Program-made: the position numbers and the translations under genes
Shown: positions 27,899 to 36,274 of the stretch, one piece after another
How the letters are laid out: the number at the start of each line of letters is the position of its first letter
How positions within the stretch are numbered: position 1 is the stretch's first letter
Assembly: GCA_919902995.1 (NCBI GenBank)
Contig: CAKKSD010000052.1
Coordinates: 1-38,523 of the forward strand
Reading direction: 5' to 3'
From: Thermodesulfovibrionia bacterium
Lineage (GTDB): Bacteria; Nitrospirota; Thermodesulfovibrionia; JACRGW01
DNA length: 38,523 nt
Notes under the pieces: generated by a model
Told to the model about the DNA's origin: nothing
Databases searched by the model: none
Seen by the model: the letters and a program-made list of their open reading frames with translations, nothing else

Positions 27899-28990
27899 TT
27901 AATTATCGTTAAACCTTCTTAATATCTGCAGAACCCTTTTCTTAACTCCAGGGTCTACAAGTATTGAGGCGTGGTTAAGTGGCAGGTTATATTTCTCATC
28001 GGACCATTCAAGGTGGGCACTTTTTATAGATACAAGACCATCTCCTTTCCCAGGTCTTAATTCCTCTGGAATAAAACTCGCTGGGGTAATGCTCGATAGA
28101 ATATCAGGGATAGAAAATACCTCTCTCGAAATTGCCTTCCATTCAAAACCCCCTTCTTTCTTCATATAAGAGGTTTTATCGTACTCCAAGAGATAAAGAC
28201 GTGTAAATGTTGGGTTTGTACCTCCAAATGTAGCATAATAGATACCATTTATCCTTTCACCATTGAGCTTTCTTAAAAATTCAGAATTAGGTGAGAGCTC
28301 TGATATAGCTTCTCCCCTCGATACCTCTTTTATCCTTTTGATAAGGCTCTCTGCCTTACTTAAGGACTCCCTTTTTACCATTCCTATATTATCTGGTAGT
28401 AATATAGCAAGGGTCTTAATAATCGGACTCAGGACCTTACCGAATAAGGCGAAACTACTCCCGTGATGTGGGGTTGAAAGGGTTATAAGACCTACAACCT
28501 CACCTTTAAACCTGTAGAATCTATCGAGATATCTTCTCGCAATAAGTCCTCCACGGCTATGCCCTATAAGGACAAAGTTTCTTCTGGGGAGCCTCTTTTT
28601 TACGATTCTTAATATATAGTCAAGTTCGTTAACAGCTTCCTCAATAGGTCCACTCGGTCTCCGCTGGGTCCATGTAATCAGGTCATAACCCTGATTCTGG
28701 AGATATCGCCATAAAGGCTCAGGGGGGTCTGGAAGGTCTTCGAGGGGTTTTGAAAGGGTAATCCCCTTTACCTTCCTTTTCGGTTCAGAATCGTGGAAAC
28801 CAAGGCTTATAGGCAAGGGTTTATTATGAAGATCTGTAAGGACATACCTAAAGGAAAGAAGTCCACCGAGAAGTCTTCCTTTATAAGGTTCTGTCCAGAC
28901 CCCCTCGGTCATGCCGAGGCCGTGGATAAGGACGATGACAGGCCGGCGTGATTCCTGGCCTATCGAAACCTTATATTTTAAACGACCCAT
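27899..28990 (-). CDS. Alpha/beta hydrolase, lipase/esterase-like
   Basis: Serine hydrolase with oxyanion-hole motif VIVLIHGLGMTEGVW, nucleophile elbow GHSRGG and LSTPHHGSSFA following it, as in PGAP1/lipase-class enzymes. A late His in PLNHASILVDP and an Asp in PGKGDGLVS complete a plausible triad. No signal peptide. I place the start at ATG 28990 (MGRLKYKVSIGQ); an in-frame TTG at 29053 would run into a repeat. The ribosome-binding site is poor, so the start is uncertain. It is divergent from ribD and sits upstream of the lipid-signal gene run on the same strand with its own gap; hydrolysis of a lipid ester is possible, but the substrate is unknown. Confidence 0.85.
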   Translation of the reverse strand: MGRLKYKVSIGQESRRPVIVLIHGLGMTEGVWTEPYKGRLLGGLLSFRYVLTDLHNKPLPISLGFHDSEPKRKVKGITLSKPLEDLPDPPEPLWRYLQNQGYDLITWTQRRPSGPIEEAVNELDYILRIVKKRLPRRNFVLIGHSRGGLIARRYLDRFYRFKGEVVGLITLSTPHHGSSFALFGKVLSPIIKTLAILLPDNIGMVKRESLSKAESLIKRIKEVSRGEAISELSPNSEFLRKLNGERINGIYYATFGGTNPTFTRLYLLEYDKTSYMKKEGGFEWKAISREVFSIPDILSSITPASFIPEELRPGKGDGLVSIKSAHLEWSDEKYNLPLNHASILVDPGVKKRVLQILRRFNDN

Positions 28991-29045
28991 AGATGATATT
29001 ATTATCGGGGACTCCAAAAGGTCAAATACTTTTTGTGTGCCAGGC

Positions 29046-29155
29046 TGTCCCAAAACGTCATTCTGAGACTTTAGCCGCAGCTTGTCTTGAGCGTAGCGAA
29101 GGAACTCATGAGATCCTTCACTTCGTTCAGGATGACAAACAGTCGTTTTGGGACA
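29046..29155. repeat. Inverted-repeat-bounded element between hydrolase and ribD
   Basis: Perfect 12-bp ends TGTCCCAAAACG (29046-29057) and CGTTTTGGGACA (29144-29155). Inside is a GTCATTCTGAG...CAGGATGAC palindromic unit (29057 onward). It occupies most of the divergent intergenic space. Confidence 0.8.
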
Positions 29156-29171
29156 AGCGCGTACCCCACTC

Positions 29172-29201
29172 TTTACATTCCTTCTAATCCTGTGTTATTT
29201 T
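29172..29201 (+). promoter_or_regulatory. Putative promoter abutting ribD
   Basis: TTTACA (29172-29177), 18-nt spacer, TATTTT (29196-29201), then five bases to the ATG at 29207. There is no Shine-Dalgarno sequence, which suggests a leaderless or near-leaderless message. Confidence 0.4.
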
Positions 29202-29206
29202 TAAAT

Positions 29207-30334
29207 ATGACCGATAGGGATTACATGAGATCAGTATTACTGCTTGCTTCAAGAGGAAGAGGTAACACGAGTCCAAATCCGATGGTCGGCGCAATAATCG
29301 TTAAAAGGAACAGGGTCATCGGCAAAGGTTACCATAAAAGGGTAGGAAGCCCTCATGCTGAGACCCTTGCCCTCAAGGAGGCAGGTGAAAAGGCAACTGA
29401 TGCAACTATTTATGTGAACCTTGAGCCATGCTGCCATCGCGATAAAAAGACCCCTCCCTGTACGGATGCCGTTATCAGGGCTGGAGTTAAAAAGGTAGTT
29501 ATTGGAATGGTAGACCCGAATCCAAAGGTTTCAGGAGGAGGGATAAATATTCTGAGGAAGGCTGGAATAAAAGTAATAACAGGGATTCTTGAAGAAGAAT
29601 CAAGAAGGCTCAACGAGGCATATATAAAATACATAACCACAGGTATACCCTTCGTAATACTTAAAATAGCGTCGAGCCTTGATGGGAAAATAGCTACTGG
29701 GTCAGGAGAGTCTAAATGGATAACAGGTGAGCAGTCGAGGAAAATAGTCCATCGTCTAAGGTCTGAAGTTGACGCTGTAATGGTGGGTATCGGAACAGTG
29801 CTCATGGATGATCCGATGCTAAATGTAAGGTTAATTAAGGGAAGGAATCCCCACAGGGTAATACTTGACAGTCAGTTAAAGATTCCTTTAACCGCAAGGA
29901 TACTTAACCCTGAACTAAACCTATCATTGGGATTAAGCCACCCAGTACCGTCTGAGTCAAAGACATATATCGTAACATCCTCTGATGCCCCGGAAGATAA
30001 AATTATAGCCTTAGAGAAGAAGGGAATAAGGATAATCCCTGTGGATTCAAAAGAAGGATATATTGATCTTCCCCTTTTAATGAAGGAACTCGGTAATATT
30101 GGTATTATGAGTCTTATGATAGAGGGTGGCTCAGAGACTAATGCCTCAGCGCTGAGGGCTGGGATTATCGATAAGGTCTTAATATTCCTATCCCCTAAAA
30201 TTATAGGGGGCTCCAATTCAAAAGGTTCTGTTGGAGGTACATCTCCCAAAAGATTGACCGATGCTATGATCCTGAAAGACCTCAGGTTTAGAAGATCAGG
30301 AGAAGATCTACTTATTGAGGGATATCTAAGATAA
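29207..30334 (+). CDS. ribD: Bifunctional riboflavin biosynthesis deaminase/reductase
   Basis: Two steps of riboflavin synthesis. The N-terminal deaminase (1-145) has TSPNPMVGA and zinc ligands in HAE (His50) and PCCHRDKKTPPC (Cys75, Cys85), one residue longer than the usual spacing. The C-terminal reductase (about 150-375) has FVILKIASSLDGKIATGSGE, SKWITGEQSR and EVDAVMVGIGTVLMDDP. 375 residues. The ATG at 29207 (MTDRDYMRSV) fits the family start; the frame continues upstream through repeat DNA. Its 3' end overlaps the convergent coaBC gene by 9 nt. No other riboflavin gene is in the window. Confidence 0.95.
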   Translation: MTDRDYMRSVLLLASRGRGNTSPNPMVGAIIVKRNRVIGKGYHKRVGSPHAETLALKEAGEKATDATIYVNLEPCCHRDKKTPPCTDAVIRAGVKKVVIGMVDPNPKVSGGGINILRKAGIKVITGILEEESRRLNEAYIKYITTGIPFVILKIASSLDGKIATGSGESKWITGEQSRKIVHRLRSEVDAVMVGIGTVLMDDPMLNVRLIKGRNPHRVILDSQLKIPLTARILNPELNLSLGLSHPVPSESKTYIVTSSDAPEDKIIALEKKGIRIIPVDSKEGYIDLPLLMKELGNIGIMSLMIEGGSETNASALRAGIIDKVLIFLSPKIIGGSNSKGSVGGTSPKRLTDAMILKDLRFRRSGEDLLIEGYLR

Positions 30335-31522
30335 ATTCTGACTTCTTTTCAGTTCGATAACCTTATCTATAATCCTGTCAGCAACCTCTATTTTGGACAT
30401 CAAAGGTAGCTCTGAAACCCTGCCTTTTCTATCTATCATCGTTACTTTATTGGTATCCACATCGAATCCCGCTCCTTCGTCCCTCAGATCATTAACCACT
30501 ACCATATCAAGATTTTTTTCAATAAGTTTCTTCTTCCCATTTTCGACAGCATTATCTGTCTCTGCTGCAAACCCAACAAGGATCCTCTTTCCTTTTCTGT
30601 CTCCCATCTTCTTCAGTATATCAGGGTTTTCTTTCATCCTTAAGGTCAGAGTACCACCATTTTTCTTTATCTTATGCGGTGATATTTCAGGACTCCAATC
30701 AGCTACAGCGGCAGCCATTATACCTATTGTAGCATTTTCGAAAGAGGATATTACCTTCTTCATCATCTCTTCAGTCCTCTCTACAGGAATATAATTGACA
30801 CCGACAGGTGGTTTTAATGTTGTTGGACCACTTATCAGGGTAACCTCTGCGCCCCTCCTCCATGCTACCCTTGCCAATGAGTAGCCCATTTTTCCGGAGG
30901 ACCTATTTGAAACAAACCTTACAGGGTCTATTGGCTCTCTTGTTGGACCTGCCGTAATGAGAACAGTCTCCCCACTAAGATCCTCTTTTTTCTTAAGTAT
31001 TTCTATCACCTTTTTGATTATCTTCTCTGTTTCTGGAAATCTTCCTATACCTTTATGTCCACAGGCAAGATCACCTGACTCTGGTTCCAGGACCTCTATT
31101 CCTTTTTCTTCAAGTATCTCCTTATTCCTCTGAAGAATAGGATTTTCATACATCCAGTTATTCATTGCAGGTACCATTAAAACCGGTACAGGAGAAGCCA
31201 TAAGGAGTGTACTCATTAGATCATCTGCTATCCCTGATGCCATTTTCCCGATAATATTGGCAGTTGCAGGTGCTATAAGAAAGAGATCGCTGTTTTCAAG
31301 AAGAGTTATATGGCTCAGTGGTTCCTGAGTTAGATCTGTAAATACCTTTTTTCTGGACACTGTCTCAAAGGTGAGGGGTGTAATAAAGGTCTGTGCACTT
31401 CTTGTCATTGCAACAGTAATCTCTGCCCCAAGGTCAATAAGCCTCCTTATAAGATCTATCGTCTTGTAAGCAGCAATACTCCCCGTTATCCCTAAAAGGA
31501 TCCTTTTCCCTGTAAGATTCAT
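30326..31522 (-). CDS. coaBC: Phosphopantothenoylcysteine decarboxylase/synthetase
   Basis: Two steps of coenzyme A synthesis. The N-terminal CoaC flavoprotein (1-185) has LGITGSIAAYKTIDLIRRL, the IAPATANIIGKMASGIADDL segment and the PAMNNWMYENP substrate clamp. The C-terminal CoaB (about 186-398) has LITAGPTREPIDPVRFVSNR, SSGKMGYSLA and IKKNGG plus NPDIL. 398 residues, standard. It is last in the yicC-remA-gmk-rpoZ-coaBC run, 13 nt after rpoZ. Confidence 0.97.
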   Translation of the reverse strand: MNLTGKRILLGITGSIAAYKTIDLIRRLIDLGAEITVAMTRSAQTFITPLTFETVSRKKVFTDLTQEPLSHITLLENSDLFLIAPATANIIGKMASGIADDLMSTLLMASPVPVLMVPAMNNWMYENPILQRNKEILEEKGIEVLEPESGDLACGHKGIGRFPETEKIIKKVIEILKKKEDLSGETVLITAGPTREPIDPVRFVSNRSSGKMGYSLARVAWRRGAEVTLISGPTTLKPPVGVNYIPVERTEEMMKKVISSFENATIGIMAAAVADWSPEISPHKIKKNGGTLTLRMKENPDILKKMGDRKGKRILVGFAAETDNAVENGKKKLIEKNLDMVVVNDLRDEGAGFDVDTNKVTMIDRKGRVSELPLMSKIEVADRIIDKVIELKRSQNLS

Positions 31523-31535
31523 AAATTAATTCCTT

Positions 31536-31919
31536 TTATTCTCCCCTCTCCCCAAAAATATCTTCTTTTCTCTTTTCTGTCTCTGCCTTCTCCAAAAGGT
31601 ATACCTTCAGATCTTTTTCAAGTTCGCTAAGCTCTTCTTCCTTGCCTTCCTTTTTAGTCATTGAAGTCACTTTTTTCTTAAACTCGAGTTTTTTGGCTAT
31701 CTCTTTTGCCTTCACAGCCTCTTCCCCTGTTAAATAATCAAGCTTATCCAAGATCGATTCTTCAAGGGCAATTGTGGTGTTCTTCTTGTACTTTGTTGTT
31801 ATCAGTGCCTTTGCACCCTCAGAGAGTGTCTTAGCCCTCTGGGAAGTGATTATAACAAGGCGGAAACGGCTGTCTATTTTACTATCCTCTATCTCTATTG
31901 GTAATGATAAGATATCCAT
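31536..31919 (-). CDS. rpoZ: RNA polymerase omega subunit
   Basis: Small subunit of RNA polymerase that assists assembly. The core SRFRLVIITSQRAKTLSEGA with following AKALITTKYKKNTTIALEE (about 15-55) is the RpoZ fold. The C-terminal half is a charged Lys/Glu-rich helix (80-127), making it longer (127 residues) than E. coli omega (91). GGAGG precedes the ATG. It lies between gmk and coaBC, the conserved arrangement. Confidence 0.93.
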   Translation of the reverse strand: MDILSLPIEIEDSKIDSRFRLVIITSQRAKTLSEGAKALITTKYKKNTTIALEESILDKLDYLTGEEAVKAKEIAKKLEFKKKVTSMTKKEGKEEELSELEKDLKVYLLEKAETEKRKEDIFGERGE

Positions 31920-31965
31920 TTATCCTCCTTTCTATTATATTTCAATGTCTAACAACCATCAATCT

Positions 31966-32610
31966 TTAATTGTTCCGTCTTTCAGGATTTGCGGTTAACC
32001 TTTCCACAAATTCAGAATCTATCCTTTCTCTACGGCACCTTTCAGAAAGTATTATAGATTTTAGCTCTGAAAGGGCTCCTGCGAAATCGCTGTTAACTAT
32101 AATATATTCATACTCCTTATATTCAGATATCTCCTCTCTTGCCTTCATTAACCTATCCTTTATCTCAATCTCCGAGTTTGCCATCCTCTTCTTAAGTCTG
32201 TCTTCCAGTATCTCCATAGACGGTGGCAAAATAAATATATATACTCCTTCTCTATAGCTCCTTCTTATCTGATTAGCACCTTGGATATCGATATCAAGAA
32301 TAACATCATATTCTTTTCTTAGATTTTCAAGTTCCTTTATCGGAGTCCCGTATAAATGACCATGTACTTCCGCCCACTCTGCAAATTCTCCCTTTTCAAT
32401 CATATCCTTAAACTCTTTTAATGTAACAAAGGTGTAATCCTTTCGGTTGACCTCTCCTGGCCTTGGTGTTCTTGTTGTATAAGATATTGCGTATTTGAGA
32501 TTATGAATCAGTCTGCTTACCTCACTGCAAAGAGTAGTTTTCCCTGCCCCTGATGGAGCTGAGACCACAAAAAGTATCCCCGTTCTCATTTCAGGATTTT
32601 CATTCCTCAT
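31966..32610 (-). CDS. gmk: Guanylate kinase
   Basis: Phosphorylates GMP to GDP. P-loop [12 protein letters not shown] (about 15-26), [13 protein letters not shown]-type GMP-binding segment, [23 protein letters not shown] and [11 protein letters not shown]. 214 residues. The first ATG overlaps the remA stop (ATGA), which fixes it as the likely start. Confidence 0.97.
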   Translation of the reverse strand: MRNENPEMRTGILFVVSAPSGAGKTTLCSEVSRLIHNLKYAISYTTRTPRPGEVNRKDYTFVTLKEFKDMIEKGEFAEWAEVHGHLYGTPIKELENLRKEYDVILDIDIQGANQIRRSYREGVYIFILPPSMEILEDRLKKRMANSEIEIKDRLMKAREEISEYKEYEYIIVNSDFAGALSELKSIILSERCRRERIDSEFVERLTANPERRNN

Positions 32611-32858
32611 CCCCCACCCTCTGAGAACCTCTGGGTGATGGTCTCTGCCTGTAAAGCAGAGAGGATTATATGATCGCTATCTGTGATAATAATTGACCTT
32701 GTTTTTCTCCCCTGAGTAGCATCAATGAGTTTGCCCCTTTCTTTTGCCTCATCCTTAAGCCTTTTCATCGGAGACGAATCAGGAATTACGACAGCCACTA
32801 CCCTATTGCTCGATACGGCATTTCCGAACCCTATATTTATCAATCTAAAGTTCATCAT
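32607..32858 (-). CDS. RemA/DUF370 family protein
   Basis: An 83-residue protein of the RemA family: [19 protein letters not shown], then [18 protein letters not shown] and [14 protein letters not shown]. In Bacillus RemA is a DNA-binding activator of matrix genes; in other lineages the homologue sits beside gmk and its role is unknown. The ATG at 32858 has AAGGAG 6 nt upstream; an ATG 27 nt earlier lacks one. Coupled to gmk by a 4-nt overlap. Confidence 0.9.
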   Translation of the reverse strand: MMNFRLINIGFGNAVSSNRVVAVVIPDSSPMKRLKDEAKERGKLIDATQGRKTRSIIITDSDHIILSALQAETITQRFSEGGG

Positions 32859-32888
32859 CCCTAACTCCTTTATTCTTTGTGTCATTGA

Positions 32889-33755
32889 TCACTCGATATT
32901 CTGGATCTGTTCTCTTATCCTTTCAAGTTCCGCCTTGATTTCTATAACATTTAAAGAAATCTCTGCATCGCCAGCCTTTGAACTAACAGTATTTATCTCC
33001 CTTCCTATTTCCTGGATGAGGAAATCGAGTTTTTTCCCAATAGCACCTTCTTCATCCAACATCTTTCTTAACTGACCAATATGGCTCCTTATTCTCACTA
33101 TCTCCTCTGTAATATCGCACCTCTCAGCAAAAAGTGCAACCTCAAAATGAATTCTCCTCTCATCTATTTCTACTCCTTCAGCTAACAAGTACTTAACATT
33201 CTCTAAGAGCCTCTTTCTATAGTCCTCAACTATCTGAGGACATTTTTTATCTATCATCTCAAGGCGATGCTCTACAGTTCCAATCCTTCCCAAGAGGTCT
33301 CCCCTTAAAAATCCCCCTTCTTCTTTTCTCATTATTAACAATCCTTCAATAGAATCTCCAAGGGCACCTTCTATATCCTTCCACGCTGCCTCGATGTCTT
33401 CTTCAGACTCTTTAAAAGAGATAAATTCTTTCATGGATGCCATTAAAGTTAGATCGACCTCTCCCTTAAGATTAAAGTCCGTTTTCAGACCCTCTAAAAG
33501 TTTATAATATTGATTAAAAAGTTCTCTATCCACAACTAAAGACCTTGTTTCTGTCTTCCCATTCCTTGTTATAGAGACCTCTAACCTGCCTCTTGAAAAT
33601 TTATCCTGCAGCACCTTTTTTATCCTTAGTTCTAATATAGAAAGCGACTTTGGAAGTCTTATAGATATATCGAGGTATCTGTGGTTAAAACCCCTTATTT
33701 CTGCCACAAAACTCCCTTCCTCACCCCTTCCATAGCCAGTCATACTCTGGATCAT
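32889..33755 (-). CDS. yicC: YicC family endoribonuclease
   Basis: A 288-residue member of the YicC family, which has RNA-cleaving activity in E. coli. N-terminal signature MIQSMTGYGRG and FNHRYLDISIRLPKSL; the C-terminal DUF1732 part includes RIHFEVALFAERCDITEEIV, RIRSHI and the highly conserved KLDFLIQEIGREINTVSSKA. It heads the remA-gmk-rpoZ-coaBC run. There is no Shine-Dalgarno sequence before the ATG at 33755, and a promoter -10 box ends six bases upstream, so translation may be leaderless. Confidence 0.95.
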   Translation of the reverse strand: MIQSMTGYGRGEEGSFVAEIRGFNHRYLDISIRLPKSLSILELRIKKVLQDKFSRGRLEVSITRNGKTETRSLVVDRELFNQYYKLLEGLKTDFNLKGEVDLTLMASMKEFISFKESEEDIEAAWKDIEGALGDSIEGLLIMRKEEGGFLRGDLLGRIGTVEHRLEMIDKKCPQIVEDYRKRLLENVKYLLAEGVEIDERRIHFEVALFAERCDITEEIVRIRSHIGQLRKMLDEEGAIGKKLDFLIQEIGREINTVSSKAGDAEISLNVIEIKAELERIREQIQNIE

Positions 33756-33760
33756 AAAAT

Positions 33761-33790
33761 AAAATAAAATAGATTGGAGTGGTTTGTCAA
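33761..33790 (-). promoter_or_regulatory. Promoter abutting yicC
   Basis: On the minus strand TTGACA (33790-33785), 18-nt spacer, TATTTT (33766-33761), five bases, ATG at 33755. The predicted transcription start falls at or beside the start codon. Confidence 0.55.
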
Positions 33791-33808
33791 GAAAAGTACT
33801 TCGGTATG

Positions 33809-34972
33809 CTAAGGCCAGTAGTCCCAGGTTTCAAGGATTTCTTTTACTCTCCTCATAAACTGGTCAGCCTGTGCACCATCAAGTATTCTGTGGTCAAAGG
33901 ATAGACTGAGATAGACCATCGAGCGGATAGCTATGGCATCATCTATAACAACCGGTCTTTTCTGTATTGCCCCAATACCGAGGATTGCTGCCTGGTTTGG
34001 AACGATAATCGGATTGCCGAAGAGGCTTCCACCTAAACCATAATTTGTTATCGTAAAGGTCCCTTCCTGAACCTCATCAGGTCTGAGTTTCTTATCCCTT
34101 GCTCTTTTGGCAAGGTCTTGGGCATCCCCGGCAAGTATAAGAAAATCCTTTTTGTCAGCATCCCTTATTACAGGAACGATTAAGCCATCTTCTATTGAAG
34201 TTGCTATCCCGAGGTTTACATACCTCTTTATCCTGATACCATCTTCTGTCCATGTAGAGTTCAGTATCGGGAATTCCTTCAGTGCAGTGATCACTGCCTT
34301 CGTAATAAAAGGGAGATAGGTCAAATTAAAGCCCTTCTCCTTAAGGAAACTCTCCTTCCTCTTCTCCCTGTATTTTACTATTCCAGTCATATCAATCTCA
34401 AAGTTGGTAGTTACATGGGGAATGGTCTTCTTGCTTAGGGACATCCTCTCTGCAATGATTTTCCTCTTCGGACTTAAGGGGATTACCTCCTCCCTCTCCT
34501 GCGCTTCTTCTTCGACAGGCTTCACACCGGCATAATCCATGATATCCTTCTTTGTTATCCTTCCACCCTCCCCGGTTCCTTTAACCTTCTTTAAATCGAT
34601 ACCATACTGTCTGGCAAGGGTCTTTACAAGTGGTGAAATCTTTTCCCTTTCAGAAAGCCCGGCTTTCGGCGCCTGAACCTCAAACTTCGTTGTTATAATT
34701 TCCTTTGGAGTTGTAATCTCTTCCGTCTCTGCTGCTTGGACTTGAATAATACCAATAACCGTACCTACAGGAATGGTTTCATTTTCTTTATGAAGGATCT
34801 TACTCAGAACACCCGTTACAGGCGATGGAACTTCTGTATCGACCTTGTCTGTGCTTATCTCGACTACAGGCTTATCTTTATCTATCCTCTCACCTTCGTT
34901 CGCAAGCCATTGGAGTATTGTCCCTTCGGCAACACTCTCTCCCATCTGGGGCATGATAATATTTACTTCCAT
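33809..34972 (-). CDS. 2-oxoacid dehydrogenase E2, dihydrolipoamide acyltransferase
   Basis: Core acyltransferase of a pyruvate or branched-chain oxoacid dehydrogenase complex. A single lipoyl domain (1-78) with Lys43 in EISTDKVDTEVPSP, linker, E1/E3-binding domain (about 112-150, SPLVKTLARQYGIDLKKVKG, TGEGGRITKKDI), and catalytic domain (about 165-387) with the LSFDHRILDGAQADQF active-site motif. 387 residues. It follows E1-beta on the same strand across a repeat. The lipoyl group would come from LipM and LipA. No E3 gene is in the window. Confidence 0.95.
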   Translation of the reverse strand: MEVNIIMPQMGESVAEGTILQWLANEGERIDKDKPVVEISTDKVDTEVPSPVTGVLSKILHKENETIPVGTVIGIIQVQAAETEEITTPKEIITTKFEVQAPKAGLSEREKISPLVKTLARQYGIDLKKVKGTGEGGRITKKDIMDYAGVKPVEEEAQEREEVIPLSPKRKIIAERMSLSKKTIPHVTTNFEIDMTGIVKYREKRKESFLKEKGFNLTYLPFITKAVITALKEFPILNSTWTEDGIRIKRYVNLGIATSIEDGLIVPVIRDADKKDFLILAGDAQDLAKRARDKKLRPDEVQEGTFTITNYGLGGSLFGNPIIVPNQAAILGIGAIQKRPVVIDDAIAIRSMVYLSLSFDHRILDGAQADQFMRRVKEILETWDYWP

Positions 34973-35011
34973 AGCACTAAAATCTTCCTCCCTGTAACCC
35001 TGAACTCGTTT

Positions 35012-35085
35012 CTCTATGAGTCGTAGACAGGGTCTCTTTTAGAGATGCTGAACCAAGTTCAGCATGACATTTTCAGGGTTCAGCA
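35012..35085. repeat. GAGTC element plus TGTCATGCTGAAC repeat, copy 2
   Basis: CTCTATGAGTCGTAGACAGG (35012-35031) is a variant of the element at 13329-13350 and 15835-15856. 35041-35067 is the exact reverse complement of 14329-14355, followed by TTTCAGGGTTCAG, also found after the first copy. It fills the gap between E1-beta and E2. Confidence 0.8.
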
Positions 35086-35098
35086 TTACAAATTATTC

Positions 35099-36073
35099 TT
35101 AATAGGCCGCAAGTCTTTCAGCTGCCTTAATTACATCTGAGGCATTAGGAATAAAAAACTCCTCCATAGGTGGGCTGTAAGGAACAGGTGTATCAGGAGC
35201 AGCAATCCTGATGATAGGACCGTCAAGATGATCGAATACCTCCTCACTTATAAGCGATGAAATCTCCGCCCCTATCCCTCCTGTCTTTGTGGCCTCATGG
35301 AGAATCATTGCCTTGTTTGTCTTCTTTACAGAACTGAAGATCGCCTCTTTGTCAAGAGGCAGCAATGTCCTTAAATCCAGAACCTCTATGTCAATCTCTT
35401 TTCCCTCAAGGAGCTTTGCAGCCTCAAGTGCTGTATGTACCATAGCACCATAGGTAATTATTGTAATATCCCTCCCTTCTCTCTTTATATCCGCCTTTCC
35501 GATAGGGACTATGAAATCATCCTCAGGAATATTTTCTTTGATCCTTCTGTATAGATATTTGTGTTCTAAGCATATCACAGGATTATCGTCCCTTATAGCA
35601 GCCTTGAGAAGTCCCTTTGCATCATAGGGCATAGAAGGAGCAACAATTTTCAAACCAGGGCAGTGGAAAAACCATGCCTCAGGGCATTGGGAATGGTATG
35701 GTCCTCCATGTATATTTCCTCCGTAAGGAGCCCGTATAACTATAGGTGTAGCACCACCCCAGCGGTAGTAATTCTTTGCAGCCACATTTACTATCTGGTC
35801 AAAGGCGCAGGATATGAAATCAGCAAACTGCATTTCAACTACAGGTCTCATACCCATTAATGCAGACCCTATGGCAGCACCTGTGAATCCCGATTCCGAA
35901 AGAGGAGTATCAAGGACTCTCCACTCCCCGAACCTCTCATAGAAACCTTCTGTTACCTTGAAGGCACCACCATAAAAACCTACATCCTCTCCGAGAATGA
36001 ATACATCCTTATCCCTCTCCATTTCCTCCTTCAAGGCCTCACTTATCGCTTCTATATAACTAATCTCTTTCAT
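35099..36073 (-). CDS. 2-oxoacid dehydrogenase E1 beta subunit
   Basis: Forms the heterotetrameric thiamine-dependent decarboxylase with E1-alpha. Signatures: FILGEDVGFYGGAFKVTEG, RVLDTPLSESGFTGAAIGSA, EMQFADFISCAFDQIVN and APYGGNIHGGPYHSQCPEAW; C-terminal transketolase-like domain (about 190-324) with EVLDLRTLLPLD. 324 residues, standard. GGGTGTG precedes the ATG. Substrate (pyruvate, branched-chain or acetoin) cannot be fixed from sequence. Confidence 0.95.
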   Translation of the reverse strand: MKEISYIEAISEALKEEMERDKDVFILGEDVGFYGGAFKVTEGFYERFGEWRVLDTPLSESGFTGAAIGSALMGMRPVVEMQFADFISCAFDQIVNVAAKNYYRWGGATPIVIRAPYGGNIHGGPYHSQCPEAWFFHCPGLKIVAPSMPYDAKGLLKAAIRDDNPVICLEHKYLYRRIKENIPEDDFIVPIGKADIKREGRDITIITYGAMVHTALEAAKLLEGKEIDIEVLDLRTLLPLDKEAIFSSVKKTNKAMILHEATKTGGIGAEISSLISEEVFDHLDGPIIRIAAPDTPVPYSPPMEEFFIPNASDVIKAAERLAAY

Positions 36074-36178
36074 GTCACACCCAATATTTGTAGTATACTT
36101 ATACCTAAGTTGAGCGAATTTTTAGTGAATACCTTAATTAATCAATACATATTGGAAAAATGTAATCACCTACCAAAT

Positions 36179-36248
36179 GTCATTGTCCGACTTGATCGGA
36201 CAATCCAGAATAAAGGAACTGGATTCCCCGATTGAATCGGGGAATGAC
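36179..36248. repeat. GTCATTGTCC-type palindromic repeat, copy 4
   Basis: A variant of the GTCATTCC family: GTCATTGTCCGACTTGATCGG at the left, GGACAATCCAG and CTGGATTCCCC inside, ATCGGGGAATGAC at the right. It lies between E1-alpha and E1-beta; the remainder of the gap (36074-36178) is AT-rich with nothing recognisable. Confidence 0.8.
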
Positions 36249-36274
36249 AAAGCATAAGAATCGCTTAATTTAGG

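Noticed and set aside
32607-32858. Matrix regulator role for RemA
   Set aside because: That role is shown in Bacillus; the gmk-linked homologue here has no matrix genes nearby, so only the family name is given.
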